A DNA stretch of 64,000 bases from Leucaena leucocephala (GCA_037074615.1 CM073527.1:10008848-10072847), one strand, 5' to 3'. Positions 49,700-62,548 are shown, counted from the stretch's first letter. The notes: generated by a model from the letters alone, not told the origin. Program-made: numbers and translations.

Positions 49700-50400
49700 C
49701 CAGAAAACTTCTAATCTCTATCACTGTCCTTAGCTGCTCCTAGCTTAATACTGCTTCAACTTTACTAGGATCTATAGCTACCCCTTCATGGGATATAACG
49801 TGACCGAGACATTTGACTTCTTGAAGACAAAACTCACATTTATAAAGCTTAGCATAGAGTTATTTTTCTTTAAGAATACTAAGGACAATTCTCAAGTACC
49901 TGTCATGCTCTTCAATAGATTTAGAGTACAACAGGATATCATCAATGAAGACCATAACAAATTGATACAGGTAAGGCCTAAAGATTTTGTTCATATAAAT
50001 CCATAAAAAATACGTGTACATTTGTCAGACCAAAAGGCATCAGAAGAAATTCAAAGTGGCCATAACGAGTCCTAAAAGCAGTCTTTGAAATATCATGTGA
50101 TTTGATCCTAAGTTGATGGTAGCCAGATCTCAATTCAATCTTAGAGAATAAACTTGCTCCACCCAATTGATCTAGCAGGTCATCAATTCTGGGAAGAGGG
50201 TACTTATTTTTAATAGTAATCTTATTTAACTCCCTATAATCGATAGACAATCTTAGTTTGCCATCCTTCTTCTTAACGAATAACACTGGAACACCCTATA
50301 GTGAGACACTGGGTCAAATGAAACCCTTCTCTAAAAGCTCCTCAATATGCTTCTTTAACTCTTTCATCTCGTTAGGGGCCATACAGTAGGGGCCTTAGAT
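49700..50400 (-). pseudogene. chromovirus reverse transcriptase remnant
   Basis: From 50286 the minus strand reads LFVKKKDGKLRLSIDYREL, KYPLPRIDDLLDQLGGA, LFSKIELRSGYHQLR and HFEFLLMPFGL. Then comes FVMVFIDDILLYSK with the catalytic DD (near 49930), CEFCLQEVKCLGHVIS and RSFLGLARYYRRF. The first catalytic Asp (usually SKIDL) is Glu here, and the stretch between MPFGL and FIDD is shortened and frameshifted. RT was central to copying RNA into DNA; this copy is dead. Confidence 0.9.
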
Positions 50401-50576
50401 ACTGGTCTAGCTCTAGGTACAATATCGATTACAAACTCCACTTTTCGTTCATGAGGTAATCCCTAAATCTCCTTTAGAAAAACTTCAGGAAATTCCTTGA
50501 CCATTAGAATCCCTTCAATCCCTTCTTATACTTTTGTTTGAATAGAAAAGAAAATCATATACCCTTGACATCCTTT

Positions 50577-51015
50577 TCACAAACATTTATCTGCCTGAGC
50601 CTCTATTATAAAATTCAGCCTTACTTCTGAACTCAAATTTGTTGCCTTTGGATAAAGAACTAAGGCCTTGTTCTTACATTCCAGCATCACATTATTAGAA
50701 GATAACCAGTTTAATCTAATTATGACATCAATCTCCCTTAAAGGCATACGTATTAAGTCTATAGTAGTAAAGTAATGTTCATATGGAATAACACTATTTA
50801 GACAGACATCAAATATAACTACTTTAGCATTTGTAAGAGTTGTCACACGTAGCATAATATAACTTGCTAATTGTAAGGCGCAGGCATTCATCATATTCAT
50901 AAGAAGCAAAGGAATGACTTGCACCTAAATCAAACATAGCAATCATAGAGTGATTATTAAGATAAATTCTACCTTGACCTTGAGTTTGTGGCCTTTGATG
51001 ACTCACTGCTTGAGG
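50577..51015 (-). pseudogene. chromovirus protease remnant
   Basis: IAMFDLGASHSFAS (about 50944-50903) carries the retropepsin active site with Leu where Ser/Thr is usual (DSG/DTG). After a frameshift, MPLREIDVIIRLNWLSSNN follows, the usual downstream protease motif, and then the linker toward RT. Confidence 0.8.
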
Positions 51016-52105
51016 ACAATCCTTAGAGAAATGTCCAGATTTTTCACAAGCATAACACACATATGTCCCATCAAATATAGCCTATCACCATGATTCTTTC
51101 CACACTTATCATATACCCTGAACCATGAGTCTCGGTTCTAACATTGCCTCAAAAGTTTCCTCATTAGGCTTTCTATTTTGCCATTGCCTTTTTCTCTTCT
51201 TATAACCACTACCACCAACAACATTGCAGCTTTGACTTGTCCTTTAAGGAGTAACAGTTCCTTTGCCTACTGGCTTAAATAATATTTGATGATTCAGGCT
51301 ATTTTCAATTAGTCGACATGCCTCCACTGCTTTGTTAAATTGACTGTACTATTGGGGAGTCATCTTTTCCTTCAATATAGCATTCATTCCTCTAATCATT
51401 CTCTCTATCATCCATCGTTCATCATCCATTTGTTAGAGATACGTGGAATAATGAGAAAGACGAATAAACTTAGCCAGATACTCATCAAATAGCTCCTTCT
51501 CTCCTTGCCTTAGCATAAGGAATTTAGCTTCTCATTCATCACGTACTAACTAAGGAAAATCTTTCTCATAAAATTGTTCAAGAAACACTTCCTATGTAAT
51601 AGGAATGTTCCTTGCCTGTAGCAATAACTCAATGTTCTTCCACCACCGGTCTACATCTTTTTCCAACTGATAAATGGCAATCTGAGCCTTATTTTCGTAT
51701 GGACAATCAAGCACCTTGAAAATCTTTTACAATCGACTAATCCAGTTCTTAGCCATTTGAGCATCAAATGTTACTTTAAATATTGAATGACTGGGCTTGC
51801 AAAATTTCATCATCCACTGCTGAATACTAATAGGATCCACCACCGGCTCAACTTGCTTACGTGGCTCTACTGGAGCTGCACAGCTTCCAATTCCACATTA
51901 GGTGCTCCTGTAGGTACTAACTATCATAATTATCCATAGCTACTACTGCTATAGCAACATCTTTTTCTTAGTCACTTCGAGCTTGAGTTGCTCTTATTTC
52001 CTCTATCATCTTTTGTTGTTGCTCTAAGCGTTCCAAAATTAACTGATTAATATCTACAGGATTTTGAGATTCTTCTAATGGAACAGTTCTTCTTGTTCGT
52101 ACCAT
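51016..52105 (-). pseudogene. chromovirus gag remnant with zinc knuckle
   Basis: ATG at 52105 (MVRTRRTVPLEESQ), then LILERLEQQQKMIEEI. The capsid domain contains FDAQMAKNWI, KIFKVLDCP, YQLEKDVDRWWKN, FLEQFYEK and GEKELFDEYLAKF. A CX2CX4HX4C knuckle, CYACEKSGHFSKDC, closes it at about 51057-51016. Several stops interrupt the frame. The start agrees with the plus-strand gag remnant at 41290. Confidence 0.85.
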
Positions 52106-52812
52106 TTTGTTTTAATATCTAGATATGAGAGGAAATAAGATAAACAACATAACTTGTACTCCATTCATAATATTGTATACAAACAAGTTTGGTAACATCA
52201 TACACATACATTGTCATTATCTATTATACATCACTTATGTACATACATAATATTAGCATTCATAAGTATCACATCACACTATTCTTCTTAAAAGTTCTTC
52301 TGATAAACTCTTCTATCATGAAGATCTAGTATGGTATACTATCATATGGTTCTTCATTAAAATGATGATCCAAACCTACTCTCTAAGTCTCTATGGTAGG
52401 CAAAATATCATCCATGATATTAGTCCAATCCTCTAAGCTAAGAGTATTTAGATCAAAAGCCAAATAAGCTTTACCGACTCTGACTATACAATCTTGATAG
52501 ATCCTGTAATCTCTATTTATATCTCTATCCAAAAGTCTACCTAAATCATATAACTGTCTAGACAGTTCCACAGTATTCTTGAACTGATATCCATTCATTG
52601 ATTCTGTAGGCACTAGTTCTATGTTCTAGGTTTCCAGGGGTGTCACTACTTTTGGTTTACTAAGACCTGGAATATCTGTTTGATTTAGTAATTGACTGGG
52701 TCCTAGAATATTTGTGTTAATAGACTGTTTAAATGGAGGATCTATGGCACCTACAACCTAGGAATAAAATTCATCAAGTTATAGTGGCTGAGGCTGAGGA
52801 TATGTTGTACCT
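52106..52812 (-). pseudogene. Leader with pre-gag reading frame of the minus-strand chromovirus
   Basis: Upstream of gag on the minus strand an interrupted frame reads GTTYPQPQP, IDPPFKQSINTNILGPSQLL and DIPGLSKPKVVTPLET, then a 76-codon open stretch (52613-52383) with SRQLYDLGRLLDRDINRDYR, VGKAYLAF and LSLEDWTNIMDDILP. The last motif resembles NLDRVYAILEWDEL...ILP at about 40830-40900, and YPQP resembles IYPQPNY there. PBS and 5' LTR are not found: the TGATAAG-type repeat starts at 52814. Confidence 0.5.
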
Positions 52813-52813
52813 T

Positions 52814-53316
52814 TAATTAGAGCAGATTGTTATCGTCTAACTTATCAAAATAAAAGTAATTACACCCTATTAATGCATATAAGGCATAACCCTATTGTTC
52901 TTCTCAAGGATCCCTTTTTATTGGAACCCTAGCAAATTGGTGACAAAATCATTGAAAACCTGACTGAAAGTAAAAATGGGTTTTAAGTTTGGTTGATTTT
53001 TTATACAATAAAATAAGGGTGCAGTAAAGTAAATGTTTTTGTATTTTTTATCAAGATAGAGAATAAGTGGATTGTTAAAGATATATATTGAGAAAGACTC
53101 TTGATGATAGAAACCTATCTATCCTTGCTCTTAATATGATATGGGGATTTTAAAATCATTAAGTCTTAAATGAAACCTCAATTGATCAATTGAGACCAGA
53201 ACATTAATAATCCTTAACATCATCCAAATTCAATCACAAAACCTAATCTCAGAATAATCAATCAATATCCAATCCTTACTCATAAAATCAAAACCCTAGA
53301 TCTAGGAATTATAAAA
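52814..53316 (-). repeat. TGATAAG-type LTR-like repeat, copy 3, part a
   Basis: Collinear with 2966-3660 (AAGGCATAACCCTATTGTTC, then ACCCTAGCAAATTGG). It is interrupted by the element 53317-61294 and continues at 61300. The left end is placed by comparison with copy 1 and is approximate. Confidence 0.6.
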
Positions 53317-55273
53317 TGTCATATCTCAACTTTTAGGCCTAGAAGCCCAGTATATAGCCTGAAAAAGGGATGCCACCAAGCCTTGTTGAGCAGAGGTCTC
53401 AGTAAATAGAGAAAGTTATGCTGATCAGTTTGATACAACACAAAGTTTTGATATGAGGTCCCAAAAGATTTATATTAATTTTTAAAGAGAAGAAAAATTA
53501 ATACAGTATTCTCTTGACCTCAGAATCAGATGAAATATGGAAGTAAAATCCTATAATTAATATACGAATTTCTAAAACTAACAGAGCCTAAAAAGGAGTT
53601 CTGTAGAATTTATTACAGAATTTACAGTAGATTAAAAGACCCGATAAATAGGTTTCAGGGGATTTTCTCCAGAATTGAGACCATGAAGATAGGGGATCAT
53701 ACAGAGGGTCTAGAATAGAACCTTATAGGACCAATGATATTTTTAGATAAGTATGTGGGCCAAGGCTAATAAAGACTAAGAAAAATGAAGAATTACGAAA
53801 AATACCACTAAAGGTATGCCACTGTGTTGTGTCCTTGAGTCAAAGTCAGACGAAGGGCGTTATGATCGTTTGACTAAGGTAAGACAATTAAGAAAGGGTA
53901 TTTGGATAGCTGATCAGGGTCAAGAGATACTCTAGTAAGACAATTAAGAAAGGGTTTTTGGATGTGCTATGTCTTTGTTGAAATGAAAGGAAGAGAAAGA
54001 AGAGAGAAAGAGAGAAAGAAAGAAAGGAAGAGAAAGAAAGGAGTTCTGGTGGAGCCAAGAGCAGTCTAATAAGCCGAGGGACTGGGCAAATCTTATGAAT
54101 GAGGTAAGTAAGTTATCTAGTCCCTGCTCTAATAAAGTAGAGGATTGCTCTTAGTGGTTAGAATAAAGAAATATCTCTATTAATAAAGTTAGCTACATAT
54201 AGAAAGAAAGTTAGAGGAAATGTCGGAGTAAGGATATTACCTCTTGTTAAGCATGAGTTAAATAGAGCTATGCTGATAGAATAATAATGAAGATATTATT
54301 ATTCTATGTATAAGCTCTGACCTATGGAAAGAAGGAATCCTAAGAGCAAAGGCCAAGAGCTAGAGTAAGGCTATATGCTAGGTAGTAAACTTATCTTAAA
54401 CTTGTATATATTGAATGTTATACTCGATGTGCTATGTCTTTGTTGAAATGTGCTATACATGTGCTTATGTATGAAGCTATGTTTCTATCATTACTTTGGC
54501 CAATTGTATTTCATATGTAACATGGAAGCATGCACATTAGACAATATTAACACTTTCACAATCAAGCACAAGTATTCACATTAATGCATATATTGTTTAG
54601 TGCTGTTCGCTACTGAGATTTCCCCAGAAATCTTACCCCTTCCATATCAATCCAATTACAACAGGTCTTCTCAAGATGGAGGATATAAATATGCATGAAT
54701 AAATCTTAATTACTTAGAATAATTGATATGTGATTCATGTATGTATAATTGCTGGAAATTGTCACTGTGAACAGTAACTCGTGGTGAGGTAGTGACATTT
54801 GAACTATAATTATAAATAGTAAATGATTGAATAAATGTATGATATTTTTCCAGTAAATAGTATATATGGCAAGTTTTGATTTGATATATAGAATATCTTA
54901 TTTAGATATCTACACATAAAGATATGATGTATCAAAGTTGGGACTAGAATGCTGGAATCAGGGATAGGATGCTGGAGGAACAGTAATTTCAGAATGTTGA
55001 CCAAAGTTGACTTGGTCAAGGCGTGGTCAATGAGTCATTTTTCCCTGAAAGAGCATTATGTTAACTTCATGTATTAATTTGAACCATTTCATTTCAATTT
55101 TTCTAGAATTAGTTATGATTTTTTGAAATCAGGTTACTCCTCTGGAATTGCACAGTAAACAATACTCACTAAGAGTCAAATTCCATATTGAGTAATTTGA
55201 CTTCAACAACCTTAGAAGTGGTTCCAGATGCTACTGTTTGGCCCCTAAGATGTAAGAAAATAAGGATATTATA
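53317..55273 (+). mobile_element. 5' LTR with a patched internal deletion
   Basis: TGTCATATCT to GGATATTATA, 1,957 bases, against 2,603 for its partner. About 700 bases including the TATA region are deleted after GATACTCTAGTAA; the gap holds two 25-nt copies of nearby LTR sequence (53939-53985). Splice-donor-like GAGGTAAGT remains near 54099. Confidence 0.9.
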
Positions 55274-55276
55274 TTT

Positions 55277-55288
55277 TGGTATCAGAGC
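55277..55288 (+). other. Primer-binding site, tRNA-Met type
   Basis: TGGTATCAGAGC, three bases after the LTR end. Confidence 0.88.
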
Positions 55289-58200
55289 ATAAGATTCTAG
55301 CATAGAACAGAAGGTTCTGGCTCCGTGATGCTCTGGTATAGATAGACTAACACTTAAAAAGTTAGAAATGTGAACTAAAGAGGTTTCCTCCCTAGTATGA
55401 GATATGGGGATGGTGTTCACTACCTAGAGAATGATTCAGACAAGAGACAATGACACCCAGATAAATAGAACAATAACCCATACCTTATAGCTTTACGAGG
55501 TAGTCTTCAAGAAAGTGACTACGATAAACTAGTCTTAGTCAACCATTACCGCTGAGGTCTCGTGTTTAGCACGATGTGGCTGGACTAAGCAGGATAACGT
55601 CTGGGGAGTAGTTTTCTCTATGGATAGAGACAGAAGCTGACTAGTCCCAGGTCAAGGGAAGCTGCCAGACGTTGTAGTGACGATGACGATGAAGGTACCA
55701 ACCTGGTTGAAGGTAATCAACTAGAGGATTGGTACAAAGCATAATCAAGCTAGATAGTATAAAGTAATGAGATATGAAAGATTAGACGATATTCATAAGT
55801 AGATCCTCTATGAGAGTAGATCTACATTACGAAAGGATTAAAATTAGATTAAAGACTTGCCTAGGAATAATCCTAGAATGTGGCCTAAAGTTAGAGACGA
55901 GATGGGCCGCTGATATTCCCAAGATAGAGGGACCACATTACAATCGTAATCTAGTAAGAGCACCCTAGAGAATATAAATAGTGGTGAATCATCCATATGA
56001 TATAAGTTCATCAGGATCACAAAAAACACTAGAAAAGAATCACAGTCCAGTTAAAAAGCAGACTGAGACTGACAGATAGAAAGAGATAAGAGATAATAAG
56101 GAGATACGGAAGTACTCCATAGGGATGGAGATTAATCCGCTCACTTGAGGAGTAAGTTCATAGATTGAACTCCATTAAATAAGGGATTTTCTCAAGTAAT
56201 TATACAAATTCAACAGAGAAGTATATGTAAGATAAGAAAAAGAAGTTTATGATAAAGAAAGGTAGCCACAGTTATAAAGATAAAGAGACTCCCCAATTTA
56301 AGAAAGAGTATTAAGCCAGAGTTAGATAAAGTAAATGAAGGGTTGAGTCTATACCCTAGTAAAAGGGTAATGTGGCAACCTAAGTCAAATAAATAGTTAT
56401 TTCTGATTACTAAATGAATGTTTAGGATATGTCAAATGATGTGATAGAAAATGAGAATAAGATGAGGAATAATAGTGAATCTACAGATAAATAATGACGA
56501 TGCTCATGATATATCCCTTTAATAGGGGTAAGGTATATGAGTGATGTGCTATAAATATGAATTGAAATGAGAGGCATGTATGAAAGATGGTGCAGCTCTA
56601 AAGAAGAGAAATATCTATATGATATAAGCTAACGTTGTTGCAATGGAGCTAGATTGATCTTACGATAGAGTAAGATTGCTTTTAGAATAAAGCCAAGAGA
56701 TGGGATAATATAACTCAGATAAAGTAAGGTTCCTTTGATAAGATGAATATATGATGATAGATATGTGCATAGTAGAGCCTGTGTAGCTCTCTGCAGTAAA
56801 GGATATAGTAAAGTTATGAAAGATGAGAATGGTATGAAAATTTCTGAGTAATCGAGGAAATGAGTAAAGTCCTGATAGATAATATTGGCTTATGTGATCA
56901 TGTTAGGGGAATTATCTGTTGAGTTAACAACTATGTGGAAGTGATTGACCTTATAACTTTGTTTGTTAGTTTAGATCTTCAAGAGATGAAAATACAGTAT
57001 AATGGAATCACAGTAGATTCTAGAGGATTGTAGTTAGATCCTAGTATGGCTCCCAGAGAATAGAATTCCAGGGTCACAGTTAGATCCTGAAGAGGCTTAC
57101 GATTGATCGCAGTAGATCCCGAGGGTCATAGTAGACCAAGCCTTCAGCAAGAAAGTAATGAGCCATAAGTACAGTATGTCTTTGGAAGGATGAATACTAA
57201 GGAAAAGTTATGGTACAGAAGCTGCACAAGTTGGTTAGGTCATAATAGAGAGAGTACCCATGATGTTAGTTCAGATAGCCTTATTACTATCAGGGACTGA
57301 ACTCATAATCTCCTTACACATACAGGATCTAAGTGATCAAAGTTAAAGTTATTAATCCTGAGTGCCAAGGAGTCATGAGCAAATCTCATAAGATATGAGA
57401 AAGGGTCAAAGGAGAATAAAGAGATCCCTATGATAAAATTGTAGAGAATAAGAAACAAAAGATAGATAGATCCTCCAGATGAGGAAAAGGAGATTAAAGG
57501 ACTAGATAGACTCCAAAAGAGATAGTATAAGGTGGGTCTAAGATAGTAAAATACCAGGGTTAGAGCCTGTAAGCACCAGTGCTTTAGATTTTTATCTGCA
57601 CATTTCAATTAAGCGTGCTCAGGCAAGGGTAGTCTAATGATGGGTGACCCCCTGGGAAGTGATAGGAAAGGTGTAAATGCCATAGAAATTGGCATATATG
57701 CACAAAGCTATGTAAAATGATAGAAAGAGCTATAGAAAGTTAGAAAGGGTTATGAATAGAAAGAGAATAAAACCCTTATGTCAAGTCCAAATGAAATGGA
57801 TTTGAAAGGAAATATTTAGAAGAATTCTCTTAAAGGCTAGCAATATTTTAAGTTAAAAGAGAATATTTTATGACAATGCCAGATAAACTATGATATTGCC
57901 AGATATGCCATGATACGGCATAAATGATATGTAATGAGATACGTTATGAGAAATATGTATTAAGAAGTACACTATGAAGTGGCTTTATAGCTAGCCCTAT
58001 AACAGATTGAGAGGCTCTATTTTTGAAAAAGATAAGATGTTTGAATGATGAGTTACATGTGAAAGAGAAAATGAGAGCTTTCACTCCTTGCATAAAATGC
58101 CAGGCATTATGCTATGATATGTTATGTTATGTTCGTAAAATATGCTAAAGCTCCGAATTTAGAGTAGTGCAACCTCTATGTGATAGAGCTGTGCAAGCTC

Positions 58201-58676
58201 CAAGTGTTAGAGTTGTGTATATTAAGAGAAAGAATGCTTGAGCTCTGATATTAGAGCTTTGCGTTCGTGAGCAGGTATATAGTCCTGTAGCATGCTGGCC
58301 AGGCATTATGAATGTTAGAGTATGTGCTCCTATATGCTCTTATGTGCTCCTGTTTAGCAGTAGAGCAACGAAAGAAAGAATAATGATATAAGTCCTCTCT
58401 CTGTATTATGATGAGTTAGTAAAGATGATAAAAACGTATGATGATATGAGAATGAGAGATAAAGTTTTGCAGATGTTTAGAGAATTCCCTCTAGATACTC
58501 AAATGAGTAATAAGTGACTGCACTAAGAAGTATGATGAGTAGTCAACAAAAACTCAAGAATATAGAAGTATTTGAGAAAGTTTAATATGAAAGAAAGGGA
58601 CACTCTCCTCAGAGGAATTCTTCATCGAAGGATAAATAGAGATTTAACCCTGAAATTTCGAGGACGAAATTTATTT
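55289..58676 (+). mobile_element. Non-coding interior of the non-autonomous element
   Basis: 3.4 kb with only short, unrecognised frames. It holds degenerate GTCGCAGTAGATCCT-type repeats (57015-57135) and AGAGCTGTGCA-type repeats (58140-58270), both also found in 27970-29972. The end, TTTCGAGGACGAAATTTATTTTAA split as TTCGAGGACGAAA then TTTATTTTAA (58656-58678), is the typical tail of a Ty3 pol gene before its PPT, suggesting descent from an autonomous element. Confidence 0.75.
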
Positions 58677-58691
58677 TAAGGGGAGGAGAAA
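58677..58691 (+). other. Polypurine tract
   Basis: AAGGGGAGGAGAAA directly before TGTCATATCC of the 3' LTR. Confidence 0.88.
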
Positions 58692-59956
58692 TGTCATATC
58701 CTAATTTTTAGGCCTCGAAGCCGAATATATAGCCTGAAAAAGGGATGCTACCAAGACCTGTTGAGCAAAGGTCTCAGCAAATAGAGAAAGTTATGCTTAT
58801 CAGTTTGATGCAACACAGAGTTTTGATATGAGGTCCCGAAAGATTTATATTAGTTTTTGAAGAGAAGAAAAATTAATACAGTATTCTCTGGACCTCAGAA
58901 TCAGATCAAATGTGGGAGTAAAATCCTATAATTAATATAAGAATTTCTAAAACTGACAGAGCCCAAAAAGGAGTTTTGCATAATTTACTACAGAATTTAT
59001 AGTAGATTAAAAGACCCGATAAATAGGTTTCGGGGGATTTTCTTGGGAATTGAGCCCATGAAGATAGGAAATCATACAGATAGTCCAGAATGGCACCTTA
59101 TAGGCCCAATGATATTTTCAGATAAGTATGTGGGCTAGGGCTAATAAAGACAGAGAAAAAATGAAGAATTACGAAAATACCACTGAAGGTATGCCACTGT
59201 GTTGTGTCCTTGAGTTAGAGTCAGACGAAGGGCGTTATGATCATTTGACTAAGGTAAGATAGTTAAGAAAGGGTATTTCGATAGCTGACCAAGGTCAAGA
59301 GATACTCTGGTAAGGTATGGAAAAATAATAGTGCTCCTATAAGTACTAAAGAGGAACTAAGGGTATTTTGATAATTTACTAAGGATGTTTCTTGGGAACC
59401 GAGCCACCACAGCGCTTGGGCTTGGTTAGAAACCCAAGATGACAATTCAAGGCCCAAAAACGTAGCCCAAGAGTAATGTGGGCCCAAGATGCATTAAAAT
59501 ATTATTTTAGTACTTTTTCAATAAAGTAAAGTGACCCGGTCAAAGATAGAACTGGGTAAAGTGATCTAAAATCATGAGATGGCATAAATAGGGCCCACAA
59601 GGCACCACATGGCATGATTACAGTAAAAAAAGAAAAGCATAGGACACATGGCATGATTACAAAAAAGGAGAAAAAGCAAGAGGACACGTGGCACAATCTC
59701 AACCGTCATTCACGGAAAAGACTCTAGAATTCTCTGGAAAGGCTGAGTCAGCTAGTGAGGTATCCCAAAGGCCCCACCATTGTGCCACATGCCCCCTGAG
59801 GTGTCACTTGAGGTGTCCTGGATGATGTCCTTAGTGGTGAGTCAGCAAGGAGGGTGATGTCATCATGATCAGGCAAGCAAAGCTTCTTGAGGAACCAAGC
59901 AATCTGAGCTATTCAACGCGATTCAATCTGGACCATTCATTCCACCTCCTCTAACC

Positions 59957-60142
59957 TATAAATAGCCAACTCCCCTTCACTTCATTCCCAAGGCCTAGCA
60001 AGGCAAAAGAAGAGAAAGAAGAGAGAAAGAGAGAAAGAAGAGAGAAAGAGAGAAAGAAAGAGAAAGAAGGAAGGAGTTCTGGTTGAGCCAAGAGCAGTCT
60101 AATGAGCCGAGGGACTGGGCAAAGCTTAGGAATGAGGTAAGT
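59957..60142 (+). promoter_or_regulatory. LTR TATA box and putative 5' splice donor
   Basis: TATAAATAGCC at 59957 and GAGGTAAGTAAG with GT at 60137, 180 nt apart, with the GA-rich tract between. Confidence 0.5.
60005..60075 (+). repeat. GA-rich purine tract in the LTR
   Basis: About 70 bases of (A)GAGAAAGA units just downstream of the TATA box. The 5' LTR has a related tract at 53985-54045 and the minus solo LTR at 39205-39265 (as TCTTTC). Confidence 0.85.
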
Positions 60143-61299
60143 AAGTTATTTAGTCCCTCCTCTAATAAAGTAGAGGATTGCTCTTAGTGGTTAGAATAAA
60201 GAAATATCTCTATTAATAAAGTTAGCTGCATATAGAAAGAAAGTTAGAGGAAATATCAGAGTAAGGATATTACCTCTAGTTAAGCATGAGTTAAATAGAG
60301 CTATACTGATAGAATAAAAATAAAGATTTTATTATGCTATGTATAGGCTCTGACCTATGGAAATAAGGAATCCTAAGAGCAAAGGACAAGAGCTAGAGTA
60401 AGGCTATATGCCAGGTAGTGAACTTATCCTAAACTTGTATGTATTGAATGTTATGCTCGATGTGCTGTCTTTGTTGAAATGTACTATACATGTGCTTATG
60501 TATGAAGCTATGTTTCTATCATTACTTTGGACAATTGTATTTCATATGTAACATGGAAGCATGCATATTACACAATGTCAACACTTTCACAAGCAAGTAC
60601 AAGTATTCAGATTAATGCATGCATTGTTTAGTGCTATTTGCTACTGATATTTCCCCAGAAATCTCACCCCTGGCATATCAATCCAATTACAGCAGGTCTT
60701 CTCAAGATGGAGAAGATAAAGATGCATAAAGAAATGTTAATTACTTAGCATGATTGATATGTGATTCATGTATGTATAATTGCTGGAAATTGTCACTGTG
60801 AACAGTAACTCGTGGTGAGGCAGTGACATCTCAACTATAAGTATAAATAGTAAATGATTGAATAAATGTATGATATTTTTCCAATAAATAGTAGACATAG
60901 CAAGCTTCTATTTGATATATAGAATGTCTTATTTGGATGTCTACACATAAAGATATGATGTATCAAATTTGGGACCATAATGCTGGAATCAGGGACAGGA
61001 CGCTGGAGGAACAGTAATTTTGGAACATTGACCTGGTTAAGGCATGGTCAATGAGTCATTTGTCTCTGAAAGATAATTATGTTATCTTCGTGTATCAAAT
61101 TGAACCACTTCATTTCGATTTTTTTAGAATTAGTTATGATTTATCAAAGTCAGGTCACTCCTCTAGAATTGCACAGTGAACAATACTCGCTAAGAGTCAA
61201 ATTCCAGATTGAGTAATTTGACTTCAACAACTTTAGAAGTGGTTCCAGATGCTACCGTTTGGTCTCTAAGACGTAAGAAAATGAGGATGTTACTTAAAA

Positions 61300-62065
61300 C
61301 ATAAGAAAGGCGAGATTAAAATAGAAAACCCCCAATACAGTGCAATCCATGAGCTCAAGGTATGCGATCTATCACCAAGATACTAAAGATTTAGCCTCTC
61401 ATGACTCCTGCTATACTACAATTGCTGCTCAGGTGTGATACCATGACAAAAGCAAAAATACAGTGATGGAAGGATGAATGATGGAAGATATGAGGGTAGG
61501 TTGTGGATAGAGTGTGGAGAGAATGTTTGAGTACTGTTTCTTTGCCGTATTAGGGAAAAAACCAGCCACCTTGACTCCTGCTACTTCCTGACCTTTTAAA
61601 GCTAGAATAACCTAATCAAAAATGCGCAACTTCACTAATTCTCTTCTTTGGTCATGACCAGATCCTATTTTGGGTCATGACCTATGAACGCAAGAAAATT
61701 TCCCAGAAAAAGTGAGGTCGCAACCTGATGACACTTGTGCCGACAAAAGTGCACAGAGGCTACAATCCTTGATTTGCTTCTCTTTATCTTGTGATCTCTT
61801 TTCTAATCACATTAATCGTTGGTTCTCCTCTAAACTACCTACAATTCAACATCAAAACTCACTATAAAAGTCCAACAAATTACTAAAGAACAACATATAT
61901 GCAATTTGAATGAGTTAATTTACCATTTTACCCTTAAATCAGCATATTGGCAAGCACAATCATGTATTACCACAAAAGCACAATTGCAAGCATAAAATGA
62001 AAGGTAAAGTTGTCATAAAACCCTCAAATATTAGAGAAACCATACACAATTTGCACTGGTATAAA
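61300..62065 (-). repeat. TGATAAG-type LTR-like repeat, copy 3, part b
   Basis: Continues part a: CCATGAGCTCAAGGTAT (61348), ATGACTCCTGCTATACT, TACCACAAAAGCACAA (61969). It ends near TTTGCACTGGTATA; the end is placed by comparison with 4168 and is approximate. Confidence 0.6.
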
Positions 62066-62540
62066 ATATGCTTTTTAAAGCCCTATTTTTAAACTGGTCG
62101 TTACGGAGACGGTCTAAAAAATATGACTGGTAGTATTTTTATAAATAAGATGAAATAGTTACACCGGATTAACACGTCACTGGTGTAAACTATAGTTACT
62201 ATACTGGATACTAATATCAATAGGTGTAGGTTAGCTGCGTCATATTCTGACTCTTCAGTTTCTTGTATATACTTTCCCGCTTCTTTTCTTTAACTTCTTT
62301 AGACCTTGCGAAGAAGTTTTTAGAACAAATGAAAGGTGGCATTTTTGTAAACAAGATGAAATATTTACATTGAACCAGTGTAAAATATATATAATCGGTG
62401 TTAAATATACTATCTATTCTGACTCTTCAGTTTCCTATATATGCTTTACCGCTTCTTTTCTTTAACTTCTTCATATATTGTGGAGAAGCTTTTAGAACAA
62501 TTAAAAGGGGCATTTTTATAAATAAGATAAAATATACAAA
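62066..62540 (+). repeat. Imperfect tandem repeat of about 170-210 bp
   Basis: The block CTGACTCTTCAGTTTC...CGCTTCTTTTCTTTAACTTC occurs at about 62248 and 62418. The block GCATTTTTATAAATAAGAT occurs at about 62132, 62339 and 62510 (second with GTAAAC). Motifs of the form ACTGGTGTAAA / ACCAGTGTAAA recur between them. Not similar to the LTR families around it. Confidence 0.7.
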
Positions 62541-62548
62541 AGAACCAA

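Larger units (their letters stand above)
53317..61294 (+). mobile_element. Complete non-autonomous chromovirus-like element, TSD TAAAA
   Basis: 5' LTR 53317-55273, PBS 55277-55288, interior 55289-58676, PPT 58677-58691, 3' LTR 58692-61294, and TAAAA at 53312-53316 and 61295-61299. The interior codes for nothing recognisable, yet resembles the interior at 27970-29972. All cis signals for retrotransposition are there, so it looks like a large non-autonomous (LARD-type) derivative driven by chromovirus proteins. Size 7.98 kb. Confidence 0.88.
58692..61294 (+). mobile_element. 3' LTR of the non-autonomous element
   Basis: TGTCATATCC to GATGTTACT (CA changed to CT at the end), 2,603 bases. Full-length for its subfamily, with TATA at 59957, GA-rich tract 60005-60075 and donor at 60137. 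Closest relatives in the window are its own 5' LTR and the solo LTR 38193-40095. Confidence 0.9.

Noticed and set aside
57303..57608. 101-codon hydrophobic minus-strand frame
   Set aside because: Antisense to non-coding interior; hydrophobic residues follow from AT-rich composition; not open in the related copy at 28620-28920.
55289..58676. Possible intact chromovirus between the two LTRs
   Set aside because: No gag knuckle, protease, RT or integrase motif was found in any frame; only the pol-tail-like sequence before the PPT remains.
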